Part shown: positions 44,843 through 56,247 of the stretch, one piece after another | Position numbering within the stretch: the stretch's first letter is position 1 | Layout: the number at the start of each line of letters is the position of its first letter | Source of the DNA: Mesaphorura yosii | Lineage: Eukaryota; Arthropoda; Collembola; Poduromorpha; Tullbergiidae | DNA: 64,000 bases | Reading direction: 5' to 3' | NCBI GenBank assembly: GCA_009869945.1 | Contig: WIXG01000387.1 | Coordinates: 1-64,000 of the forward strand | Translations under genes and position numbers: made by a program | Notes under the pieces: generated by a model | Databases searched by the model: none | What the model was told of the DNA's origin: nothing | The model's input: only the letters and a program-made list of their open reading frames with translations

Positions 44843-45166
44843 ATGTCGAGACAAGAGACAATTCGTGAGCGCGTCGGACGACTCCTAGACCTGCAACCAG
44901 ACTGGGCCAAACAAGATGTCGTCAAACACTTCCAAGCGGAAGGTGTGCCCAAACCCACAATCTACGACATCATTAAAAGCCAGGAGAATGGAATTTCAAT
45001 AAAGAGAAAGTCTGGTTCTGGTAAGAAGCCCACGATTATGACAAAACGGAAGTTGGCGTCTCAGCGCAAGCTCTTCGACGGGAATGACAAGGTCACACAG
45101 TCAGAAGCGGCTTCAAAGTTCAGCTGCACACGCCAGTACATCTCCAAAACTTTGAAGACAAGCTAG
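44843..45166 (+). mobile_element. Tc1/mariner-type transposase N-terminal fragment
   Basis: The 107-codon frame holds two helix-turn-helix-like halves: DVVKHFQAEGVPKPTIYDII (PAI-like) and VTQSEAASKFSCTRQYIS (RED-like), linked by a basic KRKSGSGKKP stretch in the position of the GRPR AT-hook of Tc1/mariner transposases. A stop follows at once and the DDE catalytic domain is missing, so it cannot transpose. No inverted repeats were found around it. Confidence 0.55.
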
Positions 45167-45542
45167 TACATTAAAAATCGAACTATAATAATTTATTGCA
45201 TTTATTTGCAAATTTGCAACACAAACATTTATTTTTATTTCCTCCGTTTTAATTTTTTTTGCAGAGAATAATGTGAATGGACTCATGACAACATGTCAAC
45301 ACGTCTTTCGACCAGAATTCCTTAGTTTTCTCACAAATCTTGTCTTCATTCATGCATCCAAAAGTATGGCTTGCTCGCATTGGAGAGTATGATTGAATAA
45401 AAGTATCAACAAAAAGTTGTGATCATGTTACACATGTAAGAAATTGCGAATTTTGCTAAAACCAAAAAAATATGCAATTTTGGTGGACTTTATAAATTTT
45501 AGTATCACGAGCAAGAAAAAAAACACTTGCTGAATATGTTAT
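45167..45542. other. AT-rich intergenic DNA
   Basis: No gene; poly-A/T-rich, the 3' flank of the BBE-like gene. Confidence 0.4.
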
Positions 45543-47153
45543 TCATTTATCAAGGAAAGGAATAGTAATAGGAATTGATTGTGGGTGTCTGAAAAAATTA
45601 GTTGGATCCACATTTCTCTTAATCTGTATGAGCCGCTCCAGATATCTTCCATAATACCGCTGCAGATACTCACCACCCAGTTCATCATCAGCATAGTTTT
45701 GATAGCTATGAACACCACCCACCGCGTCAGTCGCAATAGCTTGGAATTCTCGTAACCATGCTAAGCACGACTCCGTTCCTGCGCCCCAGCTCCCGAAAAT
45801 TTGGGCCAAGTACAGAGCATCACTGCCTCTATGCAAGAAAGAGGAATTCACAGTTGCCGCCGGGTCATTGACCTGTCCGCCGAAAGCTGTGAAGTCGATA
45901 TTGAGTACTGGGCAAGGATTCGCCTGCAATAGGGTAAATAAGGACGCAATCTCGTGCTCTCCAGCGTGTCGACTCCCGAAGAAAGACTTGGCCTTGAAGA
46001 AAGCAGCTCCATGTGAGTGACGTGTTAGGAGTTCGAATTCGGAAGGATGCGAGACTCCATACCCGGATGCAAACATGGAATGCATCAAAAAATCAGGGTA
46101 GTTGTACTGGTCGTAGTTGGTCTGAAACGTGTAAGGAAATTGATCGCTGATTATGGCTTGGACACGTGTGAACGGCTCCTCTTCCTTCTCAAACTGAATT
46201 TCGTAGACCTCGACCACAACTTGAGGTCCGTAGACTGAAAAGCGTGTGCCAATTTCTTTCGGGTATGACGCCTGCTCCAGCGTTTGCAGAAATCGTTGCC
46301 AGGCTTCAAACACAAGAGGGAAGAGTTCGCTCGGGAATGTCGCATATCCAAGTACAATTAATTCTGGTGGTCTGAACGCTTGCAGCTTGAAATGGGTCAC
46401 AATTCCATATGATCCACTCCCAGACCCTTTCATAGCCCAAAAGAGGTCCGGATGTGATGTTGAGTTTATGACAAGTACCTCTCCATCGGCTGTGACCATC
46501 TCTAGCTCCAAGATGGCGTCTGTGGTCAGACCATACACCCTCGTGAGGTACCCATGCCCACCCCCCAGTGCCAACCCCGCAATTCCCACCGTTGGGCATG
46601 TTCCAAGTGGAGTGACGAGGTTGTATCTAGAGTACAGTGGCCATATAAATTGAGCAAGAAGTGCTCCCGCCCCCACTGTGAACTGTGAACCGGGTTCGTC
46701 AACCTCGAAATGATGCAATTTTTGTAAATCCATGACCACCGTCGTGTTGGAGAGCTCGTGCACGCCGTACGCATGCTTCTCGTAGGAATGGCCACCTCCT
46801 TTTGGAACGAGGGGAACAGTTGGTGACTGTGCACGGGCACATCGAACCGCAACTTGTACCTCGGACACGGATCGTGGTACGAGGTACGCGGCTGGGGTCT
46901 TTCTGGGGTTCCGTGTCTCCCATTGGTAGTTGTAAAACGCGTACTCACTTTCTGTATTTAAATCATACGCATACAGTCGTGTCTCGACGTCCACACCTGA
47001 GATGGACAAGCAGGAACGGAATGTGTCCAGATCCTGATGGGTCGGCGATCTGTGATCGGACACGGGCACGGGCACGTAGAGAGCACCGGCAAGTGCTCCA
47101 CAAAGGTTAAGCCAAAGTAGAAGGCTGCAAACGCACACGGACAAAGGCAACAT
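45543..47153 (-). CDS. Secreted berberine-bridge-enzyme-like FAD-linked oxidase, intronless
   Basis: BBE-like enzymes are secreted flavoproteins that oxidise sugars, alcohols or alkaloids with H2O2 release. The 536-residue frame starts with a signal peptide (LSVCVCSLLLWLNLCGALAG). The PCMH-type FAD domain carries both residues for bicovalent FAD attachment: His122 in PKGGGHSYEKH and Cys186 in LGTCPTVGIAGLALGGGHGY. The middle substrate domain is followed by the C-terminal BBE motif YQNYADDELGG ... YYGRYLERL ... VDPTNFFRHPQSIP. The gene lacks introns and has a TATA box at 47257-47262. The family is common in plants, fungi and bacteria but rare in animals, so acquisition by horizontal transfer in an ancestor is plausible. 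The arthropod-like promoter and signal peptide and arthropod-gene flanks show it is an integrated nuclear gene. Confidence 0.92.
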   Translation of the reverse strand: MLPLSVCVCSLLLWLNLCGALAGALYVPVPVSDHRSPTHQDLDTFRSCLSISGVDVETRLYAYDLNTESEYAFYNYQWETRNPRKTPAAYLVPRSVSEVQVAVRCARAQSPTVPLVPKGGGHSYEKHAYGVHELSNTTVVMDLQKLHHFEVDEPGSQFTVGAGALLAQFIWPLYSRYNLVTPLGTCPTVGIAGLALGGGHGYLTRVYGLTTDAILELEMVTADGEVLVINSTSHPDLFWAMKGSGSGSYGIVTHFKLQAFRPPELIVLGYATFPSELFPLVFEAWQRFLQTLEQASYPKEIGTRFSVYGPQVVVEVYEIQFEKEEEPFTRVQAIISDQFPYTFQTNYDQYNYPDFLMHSMFASGYGVSHPSEFELLTRHSHGAAFFKAKSFFGSRHAGEHEIASLFTLLQANPCPVLNIDFTAFGGQVNDPAATVNSSFLHRGSDALYLAQIFGSWGAGTESCLAWLREFQAIATDAVGGVHSYQNYADDELGGEYLQRYYGRYLERLIQIKRNVDPTNFFRHPQSIPITIPFLDK

Positions 47154-48741
47154 TGAAGAGACACTCGTTCAAGAAACTAGAATTCAAGGACGGCGAACAG
47201 AGTGTATGGCGTCTGTTGAAAGTGTTCCTTCTGTGTGGAGGATATGATCCGAGTATTTTATATATCACAAAAATGTATTCATTTCGCCAGATTGAATTAG
47301 TTGTAATAAAAAAATTGAAATGTTGAACCCTGAAACCGAAAACTGTTAGCCTACGCCTACATTGGTTACATGCATGTCAGTAAAACGTTATATACTGTAT
47401 TAATTATATTCATCGTTCACTTGTCTGTCAACATTGTAAAATAACATTTCTATATCCTTATCTAAGGAAAAAATATGTAATACTTGATTGATTTGCTTAT
47501 GATGGATATCAGTCAAAGTAGTAAAATTCACCAAAAAAATTAGATTCAAGTGGATCATATTTTTCATGTTAGGAATGCTCTGGCCGTGTGTGCACCTGTG
47601 CTTTCATCATTCATTAATATTATACAAGGTATGTATCTCTTATCTGTCCCCATCACTAACGTCAATAATCCATCAATGTCAACATGAAATTCTCTAGTGT
47701 GCTTTTGAGACCATTTCAAACTTTTGAACATCACGTGAAATCATGCATTTGACAGATACATCATGAGTTTTTAATCTGTATAGTTTACTCAAATAATTTT
47801 TCCCTCATCAACAACTTTTGTTAGATGTAATTTGTGAAAACGTTGATAAAGAATGGACTTAGGAGCCCAAATATGGGCGACCAACTTCCTGTAGACTTGG
47901 TGCCCACATTTTCCGTTGTACTTGTGGTTCCAGCCGTTGATGTTGTTGTGCTTGTTATTTTCATGGTCGTTGATTCTGATTTAGTGCACATGACCGTTGC
48001 GTATGGGATTATTTGCGGGATGAGGCTTCTTCGTGCGATTATAGTAATTAGGGGTAAGATGTAGAACTCACTCGGGTTTGAAGGAAATCGTGACGAGAAT
48101 TTAGCACCAACACATCGAACTGCAATATAATCAATCAATCATCAAAACAATGACGAGGGAACGTTGAGACCAAATGTTAATGAAATCTTTTTAAACTTCC
48201 AAGGAACGCATTTCATGGGCATCAAGGCATGACTGTGAATGTGACAGGCTGCGACGCTCAAAACTCATCGAGATATTAAATTTGAAATGCTGCATTGTGC
48301 ACAAATGATAGGAGAAAAACAAAAAGTAATTTCCTTCATTTTGTTTATTCTCGGTGCATTAAAATGTTTGCGTTTGTTGCACTATACCGTGTTAACATTC
48401 CCATAGGGAACGCGCATATACGAAATTCAATATCTCGACAGATTTTGATTGTTGCAACTTGCCACGTCCACAATCATGTCTCCATGCCCTGAAACACGTC
48501 GTGTGCAAGTTTTAAGCGATCTGATTAATATTTGGTCAGAACGTTCCCTCGTGAGTCTAATATCTAAAATGTATATACCGCCTAAGTCAATACTAAACTG
48601 AGTAATAGAAAACTATGTCATACGTACAGTCACCCCAGTACAATTCCCACACAGTACAGCCCTGTCAAAATGAATGAAATATGTACATTCATCTCACTTG
48701 ATACGTAAACATGCTGCATATGCAAGCTAGTCAAAACTCAC
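47154..48741. other. Intergenic, with the BBE promoter; probable 3' exon of the JHBP-like gene not found
   Basis: TATAAA on the minus strand at 47257-47262 serves the BBE-like gene (104 bases to its ATG). The GTGAGT donor at 48736-48741 shows that the JHBP-like gene continues into this stretch, but no terminal exon could be picked: CAG at about 48674 followed by a short frame is one option. A Thr/Ser-rich minus frame near 47.83-48.00 kb is low-complexity. Confidence 0.35.
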
Positions 48742-50039
48742 CTTTGTTAAGTCACTCACAATGTTTGTCAATTCTTGTTCAATTTCAGCTCGATTTTCAG
48801 AATAAAACTGACGAAAATTACTGAAAACTTCATTCACTAGACTCCAAATCACTTCTTCGCAGACAAAAAGATTCTCCAGATACAGAAACATGGAATCAAA
48901 TTCTAAATTCATTGAGACTGAGTTCACAATAATCTGATTAGTGAAAAGATTCAATTGTCCATGGGCTTCAATTTGGAAATAAAAATTGTCAAACTTTAAT
49001 GTAATATTCCCAGCACCAGAGAAGGGAACTGTGTCCAAGTAATGGAACAGAAAGTCAGCTACATAGTCACCATGTAAATGAATTGGAGCTCCTGATCGAA
49101 ATGTGTAGTAGAATGATGCAAACCCAGCCCAAGTCAAGTCCCAATTATCAGACTCCTCAAAAGTATTGAATCCAAGCGCTTCTCCATTTCTGAAAAATTA
49201 TGCCATATATAATGAATTTTCAAGAGATTTACACAGAGATTGGCTCCTTATCAAACTGGTAGATGCTGGTATTGACCCTCCATGGTTCCGAGAGTACCTT
49301 TCCAATCGTACTCAATCGGTCGTTGACTTACAAAGTAACGTTCCAGATACCTGGGACTCCGTTATGGGGCTCCTGTTCTCAATTTTTATTAACAATCTGC
49401 CTAAAGTCCCCGAAAATTGCATGCCTCTTTTGTTTGCCGACGATACGACACTCTTGACCTCTTGCATGCCCCATGAAATTGAATCAGGTATTAAACAAAT
49501 AGGATCTGATATTGTAAAAATTAATGCATGGCTACAAACACACCTGCTCAATTTGAATCTTGGTAAAACCGAGCTGACTGTTGTTGGTTCTCAAGTTAGC
49601 GTTGATAAAATCGGGCCTATCCAGATCTGTGTTAATAAGACTCGAATTACTTCTAAATAATAATATTAGATTTCTCATGTGTTTCCTAAAATAAGTATCT
49701 CTGACTCGACCCTGTTAAAATATTGGCAATGTAATGACCTTCTCAGGGTATTGCCTTTGAATAAGCATAAAGCATAAGCATAAACAAACTTTTTTTTACA
49801 AACCCCATCGTTACATATCCGGTTAGGATGTTTCCAAAACCCATGTCCTCAAAATCGACCTCCAAGTTCTCAATTGGGATCACTTCTGGAAATTCGGGTA
49901 ACCTTGGCTTCTTCAGCACCTTCTGAAGTGCTGACCATGAAGGAACAATCTTGTGAGCGTAGCCACAGGTGAAGCCACCAAAATAAATGCTAAAGAAAAA
50001 TGTCAGCAAGACGACCGTCACTCGCACGGATTTTTTCAT
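48742..50039 (-). CDS. JHBP/takeout-like secreted lipid-binding protein (3' end unresolved)
   Basis: Members of this superfamily bind hydrophobic ligands such as juvenile hormone in an elongated beta-barrel/helix fold. Exon 1 (49804-50039) starts at an ATG with a signal peptide (VTVVLLTFFFSIYFGGFTCG) and ends ...GYVTMGG; exon 2 (48742-49189) continues in phase 2 with NGEALGFNTFEE, beta-strand-rich segments (GAGNITLKFDNFYFQIEAHG) and the long C-terminal helix SLVNEVFSNFRQFYSENRAE, which recalls the takeout C-terminus. It ends at a strong donor (ACAAAG/GTGAGT), so a short last exon is missing. The 614-base intron holds a reverse-transcriptase fragment. Assignment rests on overall pattern and C-terminal helix, not on a diagnostic motif. 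Confidence 0.55.
49195..49790 (+). mobile_element. LINE (non-LTR retrotransposon) fragment in the JHBP-like intron
   Basis: The plus frame encodes reverse-transcriptase pieces: LIKLVDAGIDPPWFREYLSN, LLFSIFINNLPKVP and LLFADDTTLLTSC with the FADD catalytic motif, then NAWLQTHLLNLNLGKTEL, all as in Jockey/CR1-like LINEs. The block before motif C is degraded (expected PQGSVLGP is absent) and the frame ends at 49660. The copy ends in a tandem tail of AAGCAT/AAGCATA units (about 49761-49785), typical for a LINE 3' end. It is 5'-truncated and antisense to the host gene. Confidence 0.75.
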
Positions 50040-50652
50040 TTTTCAGGGCTATCTGGCAGTTACGACAGAAGGCGATCAGGGACTCAAAATTATGAACTAG
50101 CTGCAAAATTGGTAAGTCGCAAAGTATTTTTGCTTACTTGGAAGTTCGACTCACGAGAGCATGATACTTTTGCTTACCTTTATCACTTTTAAAATACTAT
50201 AAATACCAGAATCATGTTCTAGGAAATGTGACGTGTCGATGATGAAGGGGACTACATAGACACGCACCTACATAAATTGCGGTTACTCTTTGTACGACAA
50301 GCTAAACTAATGGTCTTAAATTGAATAATCACGTTTTGCATCAGCATGCGGAACGCATCTCAAAATCAATTTGCTAATTGCGAATTGCCAGTCGTTCTTA
50401 TTCGTACATGGAATTGTAATTTGTAATTAACAAGGATACAATGCAATGAAAGCGACGCCCGAGAAGCGCCGTTAAGTGCCAATGCCAGAAAAACTTTCAA
50501 CTTTTCTGTATAGTCAATTAGTCTAATCTAATTTTCTAATTATCCTGAGACGAAACCGTCACGTACGAATTTGCGTTCCAGGAGTGAAGAATTTGAGACA
50601 CTCGTATTCTTAAGTTAGCCTGTGACACAAACAGACGACGACAATATAAAAA
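50040..50652. other. Intergenic between the JHBP-like and CLCA-kinase genes
   Basis: No gene seen; divergent promoters of the two flanking genes must lie here. TATAAAT at about 50199 (plus) is the only TATA-like site. Confidence 0.4.
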
Positions 50653-53600
50653 ATGGAGTTGTTTTCTCAGTACCAGTTATTCACTTTCAGCTTTTCAATT
50701 CTTTTGCTCTTAAATCAAATACACGTGTCGAGTACCACAAATTTGAATTCTGACGGCGGATATCACATTGTAGTAGCAGTTTCAGATGATGTGCCCGATG
50801 ATGTGATCACTAATTTAACTAAATACGTCGAGAACACAAAGGTTAGTTCCATTCATTCAAATGTCCACACATAGGCCGGTAATATTACTGATTTGGGACA
50901 CAGAACATGCTTGATAACTTTGGAAAATTACTCTGGGAAGCGACTGACTCCACATTCTTTTTGAAATCCGTCATCATTTTGGTGCCGAGCTCGTGGAGTG
51001 ATGAACTTGGAGCTGACGTTTCAGTAACGTATGTTATTCTACGTACAATTAAAGGCAGCAGTTAGAACGACTCCAACTTTAGGGTTTCTGTTATTGTAGT
51101 GCAACTTATGACAAGGCGGATATTCAAATCTCACTGGGAAATGAAGTTCCTGTAGTAGAAAATTACTATCCGTGTGGCAAGCCTGGAGTCAGAATACAGT
51201 TGCCATTCTGGTTCACAGATGGGTCGTCTGATGCTGATCTTAAATATGGGTCACAGGGTGATGTATAATTATTGTGTATGGAAACAGCGGAACCCTGAGA
51301 ACCCATTTCATGTCTTTTTCTGTTTATGCGTGTACAGTGAAGGGTCTTTTAAGTCTCTGGCTTCGGTACCGGTTTGGGGTTTGGGAGGAGCACGGGTACC
51401 CTCATCACAACATTACACCTTATGTATATGACTTGAATGATGCAGATCAGAGTTCTTCCACATGGGCACTTACAAGTTGTAATGATTCGAGCCTGCGTGG
51501 AGAATTCAAGTCCATTTCTCAAAACAGGGGCCAAAATCAACTCGAGATGTGTAACACTATTGGAATGAGTGCCCCGATGGAAAAGTCGTGTCGTTTTGAC
51601 CCTTATGTGAATGGAAACGTAGCTACCACATCTCTCATGAATTTCCAATGGGTTGAATCGATTGATCGTTTGTGTAATGAAAACAGTCACGATAAACTTG
51701 TACCAAATCGACAGAATCTGTATTGTAGCTTTAAAAGTATTTGGGAAGTAATTGGATCCAGTACAGATTTCATCACCCTGAGTGGCAACAGTGGTTCAAC
51801 AGTACCAGAAATTGAATACCACGTTGCTCACAATCGTATTGAGAAACCAGGGCTGTACATTTTATTAGACATTTCAGATCCATATCGATTCGTGAGTCAT
51901 TCACGGAATTTCATCTTGGTTTCATATACGTTTGGTCCCAAATATAATCTGTATATGTCTTTGTATGCATTTACAGACGAAAGAGCCCATTTATGACTAT
52001 TGGCTAACAGAATTGACGACCTTCATCAATGAATTGGCTGAAGATGTGTTCGTAACACTTGTCATCTACCCAACCGGTCTACCCACATCTCAAATTCAAG
52101 CAAAAGTGCCTTGGGCGAGATTAAATTCTACCACGAAGTCTCAAATCATCAGGTTGTTTATATATTAGGAGTGTGTCAAATTCCAACGGGACAGAGAGAT
52201 TTTCAGGAATATATATATTGTAATTTGGAATTGTTCAATTATTTAGTGCGCTGGACTTCCGTCCAGGATTACTATTTCCAGATTACGATTTCCGATTTCC
52301 ATTGGCAGAGGCGATAATGGAACTCAAACTTCACCATCAGGAGCATCAGGCTGGTTCCATTTTACTACTTTTGCGTACGGCACATCTGTATTGCGAAGAT
52401 TTTGCTATCCTGGACGGTACGACCGTGTCATAAAATTCCAGGAACTTCGTTTTCAAGAATTCTAGTCTTCAACTTCGTTATTAGGTTATGTGCCTGGACC
52501 TTTTGAGGAAGATTTTGTAGCTGATTTGACTCATTATAGAATCATTATGAATGTCATCGATACATACCTAGTTAATCGCGTTTGTGAAATTTATTTGGAC
52601 TACGTGACGTCTAAGTGTGGTGGGTCACACGGTTTGATTGTTCGCGGCATGGAGGAGTCAGAGGTAATAATTACAATGAAGCCAGTACTGGATCATGTGA
52701 AAAAAATGCTTCAGCAAGATCGTGATGACGCACCTTTGATCACAGACGAATTTGGTGAAATGGTTAGAGTATAAAAGAATTCCACTGACCTCTTTTCCTA
52801 TGCAAAAATGTTGCAAAAATCTAATTTTCTTTGTGATCGCAGATTTATAAAGAATTTTTTACTCAGTTTGATGAGAAATCGATTCTGATTCCAAGAAGGT
52901 ACACAGATTTTGAGATCCTGCACGTGATTGTCAGCATAGGCGGGGCTAAATTGGATAACATTTCCTTTGAGGGGTTACAAGATGGTTTCATTGAACGACC
53001 TGAATGGCATTCTGGACCCCTGTCTCAGCACTATACCCCACCGAGCTACTCTTATTCTCTCAGAGTCAAGATATCAGATCTGGAAGAGGCAGGTTCAAGT
53101 TCAGATAATGACGTATGGGCCTGGGAACTAAAAATGATCATGGGAACCCAGTATGGGAAGTCGGTCTCGGGTGCCATCACGGTCTATGGCCACAGTATGG
53201 GCACAAGAGTTAACAATGAGCCCCAACCCAAGTTAAAGGTGAAAGTGCACACCTCTGCAGATGATAGCCACGTGTTTGGATGCTTCACGGAAGAAATGAA
53301 TGAAGAGCCGCTTGGAATTTATGTGGTGCTGCAGATGGAAGCAGCTAGTGGCGGCGGCAGAGACAGGAGACCGAGACCTGTTTTCCTTCGTGATCCGTAT
53401 TATAATTCGAATGAGAAGAGTGGGTCACCATCCACTTTATCTGCCCTTTTGGTACACACTGGAACTCAGGTTGCAGTAGCAGTTCCACTTGATGACAACG
53501 GAGCAGGAGCTGACCTGCTCGCTGGGGACGGAGTCTATTCAGGCTACGTTTACCCTCATTCACCCTATCCTGCTGCGTACCGGATTTTTATCATCGTCTA

Positions 53601-55796
53601 TGATGTAGAAAGTTAGTTGTCATTATTGGATTTAACATTAACAGCACGTGCACTTTCATGCATTTTGGGATTTTTCCCTTTTCCATTGTAATTTTCCTTC
53701 ATCAGGTAACACGTCCATCCAAGTCCAGAGTACAATCAATCCAATTGGACGACTTCATTCCTTGACACAGGATGACCTTGAAGTGGTTGTGAATGGAATC
53801 ACTCTACGCACGCCATACTCGTTTGCAATGGAGGCCAATCTCCCTCTTTGGACTATTGGTGATTGCTCCAGAAAGGTATGACATGGAATGTTCATGTTCT
53901 TGGCTGGTTGTTGACATGTTGACCATTGTCTTGCTGCAGAAACACATCTCTCGCGTGACTGACACGCAGGTGGTCGTTACGGATGACCCAACAATCGTCA
54001 CCCTGAGCTTTAAAGTCCCCGTATTGACACAAGCCTCACATTTCACGTACGAAGAGGACAATGGTCAGTCAAAATAGTGCCTGAGTTTGTGGACATAGAG
54101 TCTTCTTTCAGAGTGAGAAGTATATTTAAACTTTTAAACTCTTTCAGAGCTGGGAAGCTTCTACATGGGCCTGGCACGTTTATCAAAAGATCTAGATTCA
54201 ATGATTAAAGATGAAGATCATGGCGCATTGCAAGTCTTTCTAGTCCCATCCTTGCCTGCAGGGAGGTCGGAGGAAGTTGTTCTAAAACGAGAACATGCGC
54301 AGGCTGTGTCAATTCAAATGCTAGACTTCCGAGATTCTCCCACTGTAAAATTTCTTGCAATATTACTACACACACAGAAAAAATCTTGTGTATGGAATCT
54401 GATCTCTATATTCTAATTTTAGAAATCAAGGATTTCGAATATCGCCCGAGTCGTTGCACTGCGCCCTGAGGTTCTGAGCTCGGATGATGAGCCGCAAGGT
54501 TGTTACATTGGCTGCACACTTGTGATTGGTCTGGCCTCCTGCGGTCTGATTATCCTGACCCTGCTCCTCATCTCATTCATGCTCTGGAGGAAGAATTTGT
54601 CACAAAGGGCACTCTTACTTGAACTCTCAAAAGATGAAATTAAAGAATTTCTACATGGGCATCGAGCTACGCCAAAAAGGGCTCAGGGGATGAGTGTGGG
54701 ACCTTCGGGTGGTTATTTGGAGGATTGTTCAGAGCTCATTCAGTCTTTACCATACGACAGCAAGTATGAGATTCCAAACAACAAACTTCATATTGACAAA
54801 ACGGAGTTGTTGGGCTCTGGTGCATTTGGAGACGTGTACAAAGGTTATGTCGTCAACCTACCAGGCACAAAGGGGAAAGTTTTAATCGTTGCTGTCAAGA
54901 CAATGAAACTTAACATGGACAAGTCATACTTTAAAGCCCTGCTCCTTGAAGTCAAGCTCATGACTCAAATTGGTGATTCACATCCAAATATTATCAAACT
55001 CATCGGGGCATGTACAAAAAATATACGTAAATGTGAAGTATTCTTAGCTACAGAATTCTGTACAAATGGAAACTTGTTGACGTGGCTACAAAATTTGAAT
55101 GACTCCAACTTTAAGACTGAAATCCCAATTAATGAGACAGGTTACGACGCTCTGACTGCAGATCATAATGGCGATCGCAAGGAAATTATGACGACCTGGA
55201 ACCTTGTGAAATGGTCTCGTGAAATTGCGAATGGAATGGAATTTCTCAGTCGGAAGAAAATCATTCATGGAGATTTAGCAGCACGAAATATTCTTCTAGA
55301 CGCTGATTTGATTGCAAAAGTCAGTGATTTTGGGCTATCAAAGCAACTTGTGCAGTATGGGTATGGAAAATATGGGGATGGTGATGATGGTGGTTCAGCA
55401 GCGGAAGTGGAGGTTGAGGGTCTCCTTCCATGGAAGTGGTTAGCACCTGAAGCACTAAAATTTAGTAAATTCTCTGTTGCAACGGATGTGTGGGCCTATG
55501 GTGTGACAATTTGGGAGATTTTCAGTCTTGGCCAAATCCCTTACCCAGGAATTAAATGGAGTCCAGATTTTGTGCATCAGCTAGAGGCTGCAGGGCACAG
55601 GCTACTGAAACCGAATTTAGCGATGGATGAAATCTATGAAATGATGTTGAAATGCTGGACACTTGAACCAGGAAAACGTCCAAGCTTCAATGAATTGAAG
55701 TCTACTCTAGATCAAGTGATGACTGGATCAAAAGGCTGCCTTGGAGAATACATGGACCTTCTTACATCGTCGGAAGACAAATCAAATAATCCGTAA
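50653..55796 (+). CDS. CLCA-ectodomain receptor tyrosine kinase (fusion architecture)
   Basis: Twelve exons, all phases consistent: 50653-50841, 50904-51028, 51100-51257, 51338-51891, 51977-52152, 52247-52416, 52485-52762, 52843-53611, 53706-53875, 53940-54063, 54148-54344, 54423-55796; 1427 residues. A signal peptide precedes a CLCA N-domain (GGYHIVVAVSDDVPDD; CGKPGVRIQLPFWF); the metalloprotease HExxH is replaced by SLWLR (163-167) before YRFGVWEE. A VWA-like region follows (LLDISDPYRF, incomplete MIDAS, 333-342; GSILLLLRTAH), then the CLCA repeat DDNGAGADLLAGDGVYSGY (about 765-785). One helix (about 997-1025) leads to a tyrosine kinase: GSGAFG 1101-1106, Lys1129, Glu1146, HGDLAARN (Asp1254; HRD arginine is Gly), DFG 1272-1274, WLAPEAL, DVWAYGVTIWEIFSLG. 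The kinase resembles the FGFR/PDGFR/VEGFR group. AATAAA is at 55802-55807. Weak point: the GTTGTT donor of exon 5. Confidence 0.88.
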
Positions 55797-56247
55797 GTAT
55801 AAATAAACACTACGGATAAACAAATTAATTAGAAAGAGATTTGTTATTTGTGGAACTAATTCAATCTCTCGTACTGTATAATAATTGAAGAATCAACATT
55901 TTGTTCCTTTGTTTGATTAATACGTCAATTGTCAATCGTCAATCGTTTATTGACTGCAATCACGATTCACCGTGAAATCATTCAGTGTTCATGTATTAAT
56001 TTATTCAACAGTAACAGCCAGAGGTTGCTCATTTCTGGCTAATTTCATTTTTGATTCAGGAAATTTTTGATAGACACTATTCCTTTGGTCAAAAGTTGCA
56101 GTCATGACAAAGCAATGATTTTATTATGAAGTATCCTTCTTCATCATATTTGTTCCTTACCCATCAAGGTTTGAAGACTTAAATCCTGATTGAAGGCCAT
56201 CTTTTGCAGTACAGAGTGCAGTTTAGTAAGTAAGAGACACACATTGT
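55797..56247. other. Intergenic, no gene seen
   Basis: Starts with the poly(A) signal AATAAA (55802-55807) of the kinase gene. Otherwise AT-rich with a short direct repeat of GTCAATCGT near 55927-55945. Confidence 0.4.

Noticed and set aside
47821..48138. Thr/Ser-rich ORF on the minus strand as a mucin-like gene or last JHBP exon
   Set aside because: Low complexity, no signal peptide, and its acceptor and phase do not give a takeout-like C-terminus.
50645..50650. TATAAA directly before the CLCA-kinase ATG as a promoter
   Set aside because: It lies only 3 bases from the start codon, too close for a TATA box unless translation starts downstream, which would remove the signal peptide.
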